A stretch of 64,000 bases of DNA from Paraburkholderia solisilvae. GTDB taxonomy: Bacteria > Pseudomonadota > Gammaproteobacteria > Burkholderiales > Burkholderiaceae. This document shows, in pieces, positions 26,538 to 34,498 of the stretch (the first letter of the stretch is position 1; every line of letters starts with the position of its first letter). A model generated the notes under the pieces. It saw nothing but the letters and a program-made list of their open reading frames with translations. It made no database searches and had not been told where the DNA came from. A program made the position numbers and the translations under genes. The stretch spans positions 62,001-126,000 of the forward strand of contig NZ_CADIKF010000016.1 of assembly GCF_902859875.1 (NCBI RefSeq), in the 5' to 3' direction.

Positions 26538-27326
26538 ATGAAACGTCTGCTCGCTGCTCTAATCGCCCCCGTTCTCGGTTTTAGCGTCAACGCGAAGGCT
26601 GCGGAAAAGCCGCCCATCGTCCTTGTCCACGGCGCCTTTGAAAACGCGCAGGTTTGGAGCCACGTCACTGCAAAACTTCAAGCCGACGGCTACAAGGTCG
26701 TTGCCGTCGACCTGCCCGGACGTCCGGGCGCACCCGCCGCACCGGACAAGGTCAGCCTCGACCTCTATCGCGACACCGTGGTCAAGGCACTGGCCAAGCT
26801 GCATCACCCGGCCGTCGTGGTGGGTCACAGCTTCGGGGGAATTGTCATCTCCGCCACGGCGGAAAAAGAGCCGGCCAGGATAAAGACCCTTGTCTTTGTT
26901 GCGGCCTACCTCCCCCATGACGGTGATTCCCTCGTGTCTATGGCACAGCAGGACGCCGACGCGAAGATCGGTCCGCATCTGCAGATCGACAAGGAAAAGG
27001 GTATTGCGACCATCGAATATTCGGCACGCGCCGACCTCTTTGCAAACGGCGGTCCCGAGGCCTTGAGAAAGGCGATTCCCGACCTGATCCTGGCTGAGCC
27101 TCTTGTCCCTCTGACTACCCCTGTGCATGTCACTGCCGGGCGGTTCGGCAAGGTCGATAAGGTGTACATCCATACCGCACTCGATCAGGTCATCAGTCCA
27201 TCGTTCCAGGCCAGGATGGTTGCCAGCACACCGGTGCGCGCCGAATATATGTTACAGACGGGCCACACGCCGTTCCTGACGGACCCTGACGGTCTGGCAA
27301 ACGATATTGAGGCTGCTTCCAGATAA
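26538..27326 (+). CDS. Exported alpha/beta hydrolase (EstC/salicylate-esterase-like)
   Basis: A signal peptide (residues 1-21, MKRLLAALIAPVLGFSVNA) precedes an alpha/beta hydrolase of the plant-esterase-like group. IVLVHGAFENAQVWSHV carries the oxyanion histidine-glycine, GHSFGG the nucleophile serine (near residue 98), the aspartate of HTALDQVISP and the histidine of QTGHTPFLT complete the triad. It is convergent with the second cupin-AraC gene. A plausible AAGGAATCG ribosome binding site precedes the ATG. Confidence 0.9.
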   Translation: MKRLLAALIAPVLGFSVNAKAAEKPPIVLVHGAFENAQVWSHVTAKLQADGYKVVAVDLPGRPGAPAAPDKVSLDLYRDTVVKALAKLHHPAVVVGHSFGGIVISATAEKEPARIKTLVFVAAYLPHDGDSLVSMAQQDADAKIGPHLQIDKEKGIATIEYSARADLFANGGPEALRKAIPDLILAEPLVPLTTPVHVTAGRFGKVDKVYIHTALDQVISPSFQARMVASTPVRAEYMLQTGHTPFLTDPDGLANDIEAASR

Positions 27327-27402
27327 GGAAGCCGAACTTCAAGAAAAACGCGAGGCGGCCGCGTCGCCTCGCCGTCCAGTTGGGCGAAAGGCGGCGAATC
27401 GG

Positions 27403-28374
27403 TTACAGCAATTCCGAACTTCGTGCGCGAAAAACGCTGCTGTGGGACATTCGATGCGCGTCACTTGGCGGATATCCAAACTGTGCCTTGAAGGCGCGAC
27501 TAAATGCAGCTTCCGAACCATATCCCGCGCCGTAGGCAACGTCCGTCACTTTAAGGGTTCCGGCACGCAAGAGGTCAGCCGCGATCGTCAATCGCCAGCG
27601 CGTTAGATATCGCAATGGCGGCAGCCCGACTACCGCTGTGAAGCGATCTGAAAACGTAGACCGTGACATCATTGCAGTATCAGCGAGCGACTGTACGGTC
27701 CACGGGTGGTCAGGTGCCTGGTGCATTGCGTTCAACACGAGTCCAATGCGTTCGTCGGTCAATCCGGACAACCAGCCAGCCCGGCTGCCTTGCCTGCTGA
27801 CCCACATCCGCAGTGTGCGGATGACGAGAAGATCGATGAGCCGCGAGACCATCAACGATGCTCCCGGGCTAGCGGCACGTGACTCGACGTCCAGAAAATG
27901 GGAGATCGCTGCGAGCCAGGGCGGCTCCATCGATTTGTCGCATGTCAGGTGGATAAGTCCGGGAAGTCCTGTAAGCAACGATCGCAGCGGCGCTCCATCA
28001 AAATAGAACGCCCCTGCCAGAAAGGATCCTGCAACACCCTCGTCAGCTGCCCATCTGAAAGTCTGAGCTTGCCGTCTTGAGGCGGCAGATACATCGACCT
28101 CGAAGCATCGAGGTGCTTTCACGTCCAGGCTGCCTCGGATCGTATGCCCGTCTGCGTGAGGCAAAAGAACGAAGTCGCCTGGCCGTAGCAGCACGGCTTC
28201 GCCATCGTGTTGCGACACCGACAGTTCCCCTGTGCGCAAATGCATGAAGGTGGCGGGCCCCGGCGGGAAAATTACTTCTGCCCGGGCACTCAACTCGCCG
28301 TGGAACACATGATCACCTCGCAGACGAATGAGTTTGAGCACCTGGGACAAGACATCAGGAGCTTCGGAGAGCAT
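27403..28374 (-). CDS. AraC-family regulator with cupin sensor domain (copy 2)
   Basis: This paralogue of the gene at 23656 has the cupin half (VLKLIRLRGDHVFHGELSA, LLRPGDFVLLPHADGHTIRG) and the AraC DNA-binding half (WTVQSLADTAMMSRSTFSDRF, VTDVAYGAGYGSEAAFSRAF, FGYPPSDAHRM). I chose the ATG at 28374 because it is preceded by a strong GAGGTGG ribosome binding site and gives the same N-terminus as other cupin_6 AraC proteins. The frame stays open upstream to 28533. It converges with the exported hydrolase, its probable target. Confidence 0.9.
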   Translation of the reverse strand: MLSEAPDVLSQVLKLIRLRGDHVFHGELSARAEVIFPPGPATFMHLRTGELSVSQHDGEAVLLRPGDFVLLPHADGHTIRGSLDVKAPRCFEVDVSAASRRQAQTFRWAADEGVAGSFLAGAFYFDGAPLRSLLTGLPGLIHLTCDKSMEPPWLAAISHFLDVESRAASPGASLMVSRLIDLLVIRTLRMWVSRQGSRAGWLSGLTDERIGLVLNAMHQAPDHPWTVQSLADTAMMSRSTFSDRFTAVVGLPPLRYLTRWRLTIAADLLRAGTLKVTDVAYGAGYGSEAAFSRAFKAQFGYPPSDAHRMSHSSVFRARSSELL

Positions 28375-28745
28375 AGTTCCACCTCGTACGATTTCATGCC
28401 TGGAGGGAAGTTCGCATTCGAAAACAGAACTTATTAAATCATACTGACGGATCTGAATTGCAGTCAAAGTCTGAAGTCTCTCCCGGCTGCTCATCGAGGG
28501 TGAACAGCATGTTGCGCTGACTGACAAGAGCAATCAATTGTTTAAGCTTGTTCGGGATTGACGTCTGCGATATGAATGGGACGCACTTGAAAGTGAAGTC
28601 ACGAAGCCAGTCTGGAGAGCGCGCCGGACCGGTTCAATAACGCTGGGCAGGCATGCGTCAGCCTCACGCTAACGATGTGAGAAGAGCGCAGGCCGACTGT
28701 TGGGGGAGTGCGACGAAACCATGCAGCCGAGGCGACAGCGAAAGA
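28375..28745. other. Gap upstream of the second cupin-AraC gene
   Basis: No gene is seen. The gap holds a partial element copy at 28556-28600 and, further right, CTCAC and GTGAG arms about nine bases apart near 28660-28680, in the opposite order to the GntR sites. Confidence 0.45.
28556..28600 (+). repeat. Recurrent bipartite element, partial copy 6
   Basis: Only the second part is kept: TTGACGTCTGCGATATGAAT, then GGGACGCACTTGAAAGTGAA with the CACTT-GA-AAGTG palindrome (28584-28595). It lies upstream of the cupin-AraC copy 2 promoter. Confidence 0.45.
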
Positions 28746-29681
28746 CTAACGCGTACGTCTTGCACTTAGACGGCAAACGGCCATAAGCGCCAGGATATTC
28801 GGATCGCGCTCACGCGCGCGCACGAAACTCAGGCCGATGGTCTGGCGCATCAGATATTGCGATTGCAGCGGAATGAATTGCACCTTGTCGCCGAAAAAGC
28901 CGCGCACGCGGCCCGGTAGCAGCGTATAGCCCAAGCCGCCGCTGACGAGATTCATCAGCGGAAAAATATCGCCTACTGTCATTGCGACATCGGGCGTGAA
29001 ACCGGCGACGCGGAACGCCTCCACAAACCCGCGATAGGTGACGAATCCTTCACTGAGCGAAACGAACCGCTCGTGACGACAGTCACGTAAATCGATGGCT
29101 TCCTGATTCGCGTATGGCGACCCCGCGGGCGCCGCGAAAAAGATATCGTCCTCGAAAAGCGGTATCGATTCAATTTCAGGCTCCGCCTTCGGTAAGGACA
29201 TCAGCGCCGCATCGATTGTGCCTTGCTTCAATCTTTCCAGCAGCTCCGTATTGGAGCCGAGCACCAGCTCCACCTGAAGGGCCGGTCGCCGCCGCTTGAT
29301 GTCGATGACGACATCGGGCACGGTTTGAATAGTCAGCGAGTAAAGCGAGCCGATCTTCAGGCGATCCGATGAATGGCCCGCAGCCTCACGCGTTGAACGG
29401 ATGCCGTCGGACATCAACGCCATGACTTCCTTTGCGACATCGGCAAGCGTTCGCGCGGCATCCGTCGGTTTCAGATTGCGGCCCTCGTGCCGGAACAGCG
29501 CACACCGCATGCCCTGTTCCAGCGAATGCAACGCCCGATGCACGCTGACCGTGCTCACATCAAGAGCCTCTGCCGTCTTGGCCAGGTTTTCGGTCTCCAT
29601 GTACGCGAGCAGGACTTCCAGCTTGCGAAAAGTAATTTCCTCGTCGATTCTGTCGCGCATGTCGAGTTTGCGAATGGTCAC
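28746..29681 (-). CDS. LysR-family transcriptional regulator
   Basis: The N-terminal helix-turn-helix (FRKLEVLLAYMETENLAKTA, then the recognition helix STVSVHRALHSLE) is followed by the effector-binding domain (LKIGSLYSLTIQTVPDVV, SLSEGFVTYRGFVEAF). The length of 311 residues is normal. An ATG 21 bases further in (MRDRIDEE) is an alternative start. The neighbouring region upstream holds only a truncated alcohol dehydrogenase, so its original target may be gone. Confidence 0.9.
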   Translation of the reverse strand: MTIRKLDMRDRIDEEITFRKLEVLLAYMETENLAKTAEALDVSTVSVHRALHSLEQGMRCALFRHEGRNLKPTDAARTLADVAKEVMALMSDGIRSTREAAGHSSDRLKIGSLYSLTIQTVPDVVIDIKRRRPALQVELVLGSNTELLERLKQGTIDAALMSLPKAEPEIESIPLFEDDIFFAAPAGSPYANQEAIDLRDCRHERFVSLSEGFVTYRGFVEAFRVAGFTPDVAMTVGDIFPLMNLVSGGLGYTLLPGRVRGFFGDKVQFIPLQSQYLMRQTIGLSFVRARERDPNILALMAVCRLSARRTR

Positions 29682-29863
29682 ATCTGGCGTCTATCGGTTT
29701 GCGGTTGCTGCGGCTACATAGGGTTAATCCATTTTCTCATACACAACGAGGCGTCACGCGCAGCCCGCCTTCTCCCGTGTCTGTCATGCAATGTGACAAG
29801 TTTGTCCGGTGATGGCGGAGCCGCAAACACACCGCGCCGAATCGATTCGCTTTCGTATGCCCT

Positions 29864-30125
29864 TCACTTGCCCAGCCCGACTCGCTGTCGGACCGCCAGG
29901 TTCGTGACGTTTGCACCCACGGCGGCGACGGCGCCGATCACTTTATGGCCCGGCACAAGCGGGTAGGAGCTGATGCCCCACTCGTTGTCGATCATCGACA
30001 GATCGGAGTGGCAGAGCGCGCATGGCTCTACCCGGATGTCGATCTGGCTGGCGGCCAGCGGCCCGAGTTCATACTGAAACGGGACGAGGCGTCCCTTCGG
30101 TTGCGGGACGCTCGAATCGCATATC
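29864..30125 (-). pseudogene. Truncated NAD-dependent alcohol dehydrogenase
   Basis: Translating the minus strand gives about 85 residues that match the N-terminal GroES domain of zinc alcohol dehydrogenases: [20 protein letters not shown], then [16 protein letters not shown] with the catalytic zinc cysteine and histidine, [20 protein letters not shown] and [11 protein letters not shown], then a stop. The remaining three quarters of the gene (structural zinc loop, Rossmann fold) are absent and no start codon is evident at the 5' end. It is a decayed gene. Confidence 0.8.
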
Positions 30126-30229
30126 GGTTGCGATTGGCTTTGAGCTGTCCGTTGTCTGCTTGGGACGATAGGTGGGTGCGATTGATGGGTCTATACTCCG
30201 CAATTTGCATGAACTGGTGATAAAGCGCC

Positions 30230-31123
30230 ATGAATGAGCGTCCAAGCCTGACCGAACTCACTGCCTTCATGGCGGTCGTCCGTCATGCGAGTTTTCGCGC
30301 CGCGTCCGATGAACTCGCGATGTCTCCGTCCACGCTGAGCCACATGATGCGTTCGCTGGAGGAGCGGATGGGACTGCGACTTTTCAATCGCACGACACGC
30401 AGTGTCGCTCCTACCGAAGCCGGCGCCCGGTTATTCAGCAGCTTGACGCCGGTTCTCAGCGAACTGGATCTCGCGCTCAGCGATGTGAACAGCTTCCGTG
30501 ACCGCCCGTCCGGAAAGCTTCGAATCAGTGCATCGGAGGCCGCGGCGGGTTTGCTGTTGAATCGGGTGGTCCCCGCATTTCTCGATCGCTACCCCGAGAT
30601 GCATCTGGATATCGTGACCGACGGACGCTTGATCGATATCGTCTCCGAGGGGTTCGATGCGGGTGTCCGGCTCGCCGAATCCGTGCCGCAGGCCATGGTG
30701 GCTGTGCCGCTGAGTCGCGAGATGAAATTTCTCGCCGTTGCGTCGCCGGCTTATCTTCATGCGCATGGCGAACCGCGGACGCCGGACGATCTTGCAAAGC
30801 ATCGTTGCGTTCGTTTTCGCTTGCCGAGCGGCAAGATGTATCGATGGGAGTTTGAACGTCACGGCCAGCAGTTACGGGTAGACGTGGCCGGGCAGATTAC
30901 GCTTGATCATGTCAGGTCGATGGTCGATGCCGCGATCAAGGGGCTGGGTATCGCCTACGTGACGTCCGACGCGGCCCAGCCAGCTATTGATCAAGGCTTG
31001 CTCGTTCCAATCCTGCTGGACTGGGTTCCGACTTTTGCGGGCCACTGCCTCTACTTTCCAAGCCATAGGCTGGTGCCGGCCGGCTTGCGCGTATTCGTCG
31101 ATCTCATCAAGGAATTGCGTTGA
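30230..31123 (+). CDS. LysR-family transcriptional regulator
   Basis: This is a complete LysR protein of 297 residues: the DNA-binding domain begins PSLTELTAFMAVVRHASFRA with SPSTLSHMMRSLEERMG as recognition helix, and the effector domain includes GKLRISASEAAAGLLLNRVV. It belongs to the DsdC/AaeR-like group that often controls neighbouring oxidoreductases. It faces away from the truncated alcohol dehydrogenase, which may have been its target. Confidence 0.92.
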   Translation: MNERPSLTELTAFMAVVRHASFRAASDELAMSPSTLSHMMRSLEERMGLRLFNRTTRSVAPTEAGARLFSSLTPVLSELDLALSDVNSFRDRPSGKLRISASEAAAGLLLNRVVPAFLDRYPEMHLDIVTDGRLIDIVSEGFDAGVRLAESVPQAMVAVPLSREMKFLAVASPAYLHAHGEPRTPDDLAKHRCVRFRLPSGKMYRWEFERHGQQLRVDVAGQITLDHVRSMVDAAIKGLGIAYVTSDAAQPAIDQGLLVPILLDWVPTFAGHCLYFPSHRLVPAGLRVFVDLIKELR

Positions 31124-31437
31124 GCGTGAGCCGATGACAGACCTGCTCTCGCGGTACCCCGGTGCATCGACATGCAATGAAGGCGAGGTGCGAGAAGCGA
31201 TGTCGCGTTCAGAGGTACTTCCTGAATGTCGCGCAAGCTCAATTGAAAGCGAAAATTCAACACACGGCGTGACTGACCGCTGCGGCCGTGAAGCGACGAC
31301 CGTGATAGGGCGATTTGTATTTATTCGTTCCTGATACCTTGACTGTACCTGTTATCTGCCAATGTCGGCGTCGTTGACACGTACAGATTTATGGGGATAT
31401 CATAAAATGAACGAGTGCCACCATACAGGATTGCTCT
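31124..31437. other. Gap before the first MarR gene
   Basis: I see no gene. The right end holds the MarR promoter with its palindrome. Confidence 0.5.
31374..31406 (+). promoter_or_regulatory. Sigma-70-type promoter with palindrome, MarR gene 1
   Basis: TTGACA (31374-31379) and TATCAT (31398-31403) are 18 bases apart. The -10 box lies inside a perfect palindrome, TTTATG-GGGATAT-CATAAA (31388-31406). A MarR dimer bound there would block the promoter. Relatives of this promoter occur at 33176-33205 and 36938-36970. Confidence 0.65.
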
Positions 31438-31887
31438 ATGTCACCGGCTAACAGCATCGTCACACCGGACCGGTGTAACAACACGGCCCTCAAAAAAGCA
31501 TCGAGAAAGCTATCTCAGGTTTATGACGATGCGCTTGTGTCGTCGGGCCTGAAGTCCACGCAGGCGTCACTCCTGTTCGAAATCAATCGATGGAACGAGA
31601 CACCGCCGACCATGAAAGATCTGGCAGCCGCTCTCGTGATGGATCGTTCGACGCTGGGCCAGAACCTGCGTCCGCTGGAACGCGATGGTCTGGTCGCGCT
31701 CGAAGAAAACCCGACGGACGGAAGAAGCAAGTACGTCGTACTCACCCGCGTGGGAAAAAAGAAGGTCGCCGAGGCTGCGGTTCTATGGAGCGAGGCGCAA
31801 AAACGGTTTGAGAAGTTTTTCGGTGCTAAAGATGCTGAAAATCTTCGTACCGTTCTGGTCGCAATCGCAAACGCCAGTGAACTGTAA
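31438..31887 (+). CDS. MarR-family transcriptional regulator (copy 1)
   Basis: A 149-residue winged-helix protein: ALKKASRKLSQVYDDALVSS forms the first dimerisation helix, STQASLLFEINRWNE follows, the recognition helix is in VMDRSTLGQNLRPLERDGLV and the wing in EENPTDGRSKYVVLT. MarR proteins usually repress their own gene and an adjacent efflux or enzyme gene, and bind phenolic ligands. No target gene is coupled; the next gene is on the other strand. Its start is about 35 bp after the -10 box. Confidence 0.9.
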   Translation: MSPANSIVTPDRCNNTALKKASRKLSQVYDDALVSSGLKSTQASLLFEINRWNETPPTMKDLAAALVMDRSTLGQNLRPLERDGLVALEENPTDGRSKYVVLTRVGKKKVAEAAVLWSEAQKRFEKFFGAKDAENLRTVLVAIANASEL

Positions 31888-32232
31888 AGCATCCGTTAGC
31901 CGCTGTGCGGAGCTTGGGACGGTCATGATAGGCATGAATGGGCTGTGATTAGTCTGAATTCATGGATTGGTCCGCCGAGCTGCTCCTCGGTTTCCCGCTG
32001 CAGAAGCGGGCGGGCGACCAAAATCAGAAATTCCAGTTTCAGATTGGCGCGGCGCTTTGATTCGGTTGCGCTGTGCGTGACAGTGAGTCGTGAAGCGCCG
32101 ACTCATAGATGCCGGGCGTATGTATGCCCGCGACGAGCAGCCCGCCCTTGCGCCGCGCCTCGTTCGGGCTGTGCAGCGCATATTCGGCGAAGGTTCGAAT
32201 ATGTTGTAAAGGGCGGGTACCGCACGCTGCCT
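31888..32232. other. Gap with a possible coding remnant
   Basis: On the minus strand 32039-32236 reads a 65-codon frame with a protein-like stretch (FAEYALHSPNEARRKGGLLV, AGIHTPGIYE). I do not recognise the family and there is no convincing start signal, so I leave it uncalled. Confidence 0.35.
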
Positions 32233-32910
32233 TCACATCGGCGGCGTGACGCCCTTGCCTATGGTAATAAGCCCTGCCTTGTCGCCTGGGTTGGTCTTGA
32301 CGAAGACCGTCGACCCTATGGCGGCCGCCGACCGGTCTGCCAGCACGTAGCGCACGATCGGTGCGTTCGGCGGCACGGTGATATGAAGACTTTTGCTACC
32401 GCCGTCATAGGTGACCGTGAGCGTGCGGCCCGCCGTGTTGCGCTGCCTGGCGGCGACGACAATGCCGTTGGTCATATTGGTGTCGGCGAGTGCAGGCGCT
32501 GACGACGAGACATTCGACACCCGGCCGTTGGTCACGCCCGTCGCCTGCGTGACGGTTGGGTCGGGCAGCGGATCCCATCCGTAAAAGCCAATTCGCCCGG
32601 CGCGCATGTTGTCGGGAATGATAGCGAGCTCGACCGCGACCATTGAGCTCGGCGACCCTTTGACGGCCGACCCGACGAAGTCGCTTACCTTGATCTCGTC
32701 GAGGCTGGATGGAATGACATCGGCATACGTTGTGTACTGTCCGGTGCTTAGGGTGAAGGCGCGGCCGTCCTTCTCCGTGACCGTGATGCTGCCGTCATTG
32801 ATAGCGGTAATGGTGCCGCGAATCCGGGAGGGCGCCGCTTCGCCGAAGACTGGTGCGATCACGAGCATGACAGCCGCCGCGGTGGTAACGAAGAAACGGA
32901 AAGAAAACAT
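32233..32910 (-). CDS. Exported hypothetical protein, DUF5666-like
   Basis: A 225-residue protein with a clear signal peptide (MFSFRFFVTTAAAVMLVIAP, cleaved near GEA-APS). It continues with SRIRGTITAINDGSITVTEK, which fits the OB-like DUF5666 repeat, and an Ala/Gly/Thr-rich C-terminal half (residues 120-200). I chose the ATG at 32910 because it puts the signal peptide at the N-terminus. It may be a periplasmic binding or stress protein; function is unknown. A promoter-like segment about 260 bp upstream faces this gene. Confidence 0.78.
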   Translation of the reverse strand: MFSFRFFVTTAAAVMLVIAPVFGEAAPSRIRGTITAINDGSITVTEKDGRAFTLSTGQYTTYADVIPSSLDEIKVSDFVGSAVKGSPSSMVAVELAIIPDNMRAGRIGFYGWDPLPDPTVTQATGVTNGRVSNVSSSAPALADTNMTNGIVVAARQRNTAGRTLTVTYDGGSKSLHITVPPNAPIVRYVLADRSAAAIGSTVFVKTNPGDKAGLITIGKGVTPPM

Positions 32911-33694
32911 GTGGGGTTCTCTCAAAATGATGTACTACTCGTGAAAGTGAAAAATTTGACGACAGGTGATGTCGTCGAGCCACTTGGTCGATGAAAATTC
33001 CCACCGCTGATGCGGTCAAATCCCGATTCATGAATGACGGAACCGATGCACAGAGCGATAACATCAACTTCCGTGACATGCCTGGACTGCAACTAAGAGC
33101 CACGATCGATGTTGCCGATGGTTGGAGGCTACGTCGACATGGAACAATCATATATTGGACTTCTACTCTAATGAGAGGATATCCCCGTATATTTGATGGT
33201 GTCAACGACGTAGATTGCCATGGAACCAGGCGCGGAATATTGAAAGGATACCTGCGTAAATCAGCGCGGGCGCTGGACTGTTCGCGAGGTAAGTGAGCTC
33301 GACCGTTCGAACTTGTCCGTTTGTCGTAGGGTGAACGGGGCCCGTCTCCGACGCCCCCGATTGGTAACAGTGACTGCGAGCGCAGAACGTCGCTTTGTTA
33401 GATGGCGATGCTTACCATTGCCGCACCAGGCGCCGATGACACCGTCGCGATGATGCGCGGCTCTCCGAGCGAGGCATGATCTGTAAGGTACAAGGCAATG
33501 CGATGCGGGCGCGAGAAGGTGGGCAACGCTATGGTTCACTGGGCGAAAGCCGCACGGTGAAGCCCGGACACCCGGCACCGCAACGAGCGTTGATTGCGCT
33601 ACAGGACGGACCGTGTCAGTTGTGGCGCACTGTCGACAAGGTCGCCGCCAAACGTTTCTTCAGCGGTAGCTGTTCGGCGCCCGTCGAGCGGATT
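32911..33694. other. Long gap around a MarR-type promoter
   Basis: Apart from a leftward promoter-like segment at 33176-33205 I find no gene. Short frames on both strands lack family resemblance. The right half (33300-33694) is GC-rich and structureless to my eye. Confidence 0.45.
33176..33205 (-). promoter_or_regulatory. Leftward promoter related to the MarR gene promoters
   Basis: On the minus strand TTGACA (33205-33200) and TATCCT (33181-33176) are 18 bases apart, with ATACGGGGATA across the end of the spacer. The block CGTTGACA plus the GGGGATA block match the promoters at 31374 and 36938. It would transcribe towards the exported protein gene at 32910, leaving a leader of about 260 bases. 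Confidence 0.55.
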
Positions 33695-34183
33695 TCATTT
33701 GCGGGCCGGATTCGCAAGGCCCTTCTCGAAGCGGGCCGCGAAATCGTCGGAAACTAGAAGTTGCAGCAACGTGCGCAGCGATTCCGTTGCTGCGCGACCG
33801 AACGCCGATTCAAAGTTCTTTTCCGCCTCGGCCCAGAGCGTATCCGTTTCCGCCAGCTTTGCACGGCCTTGCGCGGTCAGACTGATCAGCCGGTGCCGCC
33901 GGTCGTTGGGATCCACTTCGGCGGCAATGTAGCCGTCGCGTTCGAGCGGCCTGAGTGTGTGGGCGAGTGCACCGGAATCCATCACCAGCGCCTCCGCCAG
34001 CAATCCGACACTCGTGGATACCGAACGGCCGATTTGTGAAAGGATCGCGCGTTGCGTGATCTTCATGCCGCTCGGCGCAAGTGCGGCGTCGTAAAGCTGC
34101 GATATGCGGCGTGTTGCCTTGCGCAACCCAGTGCAGCTGCAGCGGGCGCTGTTCAGTTTCGTTTCAGTCTTTTGTTTCGACAT
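33695..34183 (-). CDS. MarR-family transcriptional regulator (copy 2)
   Basis: A 162-residue MarR protein: GLRKATRRISQLYDAALAPS, ITQRAILSQIGR, recognition helix in MDSGALAHTLRPLERDGYIA and wing VDPNDRRHRLISLT. It is clearly related to copy 1. I chose the ATG at 34183, preceded by GGAGAAAG; earlier in-frame ATGs at 34237 and 34204 would run through the promoter. Its promoter region carries GCGTATACA repeats. It is transcribed away from the gap at 34184-34498 and towards no clear target. Confidence 0.9.
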   Translation of the reverse strand: MSKQKTETKLNSARCSCTGLRKATRRISQLYDAALAPSGMKITQRAILSQIGRSVSTSVGLLAEALVMDSGALAHTLRPLERDGYIAAEVDPNDRRHRLISLTAQGRAKLAETDTLWAEAEKNFESAFGRAATESLRTLLQLLVSDDFAARFEKGLANPARK

Positions 34184-34498
34184 TGCTTTCTCCGGCCTAG
34201 TCATTGTTTTCTCTGACCAACCCCTTGCCTGAGACAAATTCTATGCGTATACAGCCATTGACACAATACCGGCGTATACAGGCAGACAATTGTGGCGTAT
34301 GAGCACTGTTGAGACACCTCGATCTTTTGTTCGAAGGGGGCCGCGAATTTGCACCCCCGCGCAGGTATCTATGTTACGTCGGCGGCACGATACGCGGAAG
34401 CGGGACAATCTGAGCGCAACGACGCATGGATTTGGATTCCTATGTTGTCACTCGCTCAGATGGGTCTACTCAACGAGGTTATCAAATTCAAGCAGACC
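34184..34498. other. Gap between MarR copy 2 and the DHA2 exporter gene
   Basis: The left half is the MarR promoter with its repeats. A forward open frame from 34349 into the exporter gene has no recognisable domain. Confidence 0.45.
34238..34303 (-). promoter_or_regulatory. MarR copy 2 promoter with GCGTATACA repeats
   Basis: On the minus strand TTGTGT (34266-34261) and TAGAAT (34243-34238) are 17 bases apart. GCGTATACA on the plus strand occurs at 34245-34253, inside the spacer, and at 34272-34280, just upstream of the -35 box, with a partial GCGTATGAG at 34295-34303. Each full copy contains the palindromic core GTATAC. They are likely autoregulatory operators. Confidence 0.55.

Noticed and set aside
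33535..33575. A string resembling the conserved end of group II introns
   Set aside because: No domain V hairpin, no reverse transcriptase gene and no matching partner sequence are present.
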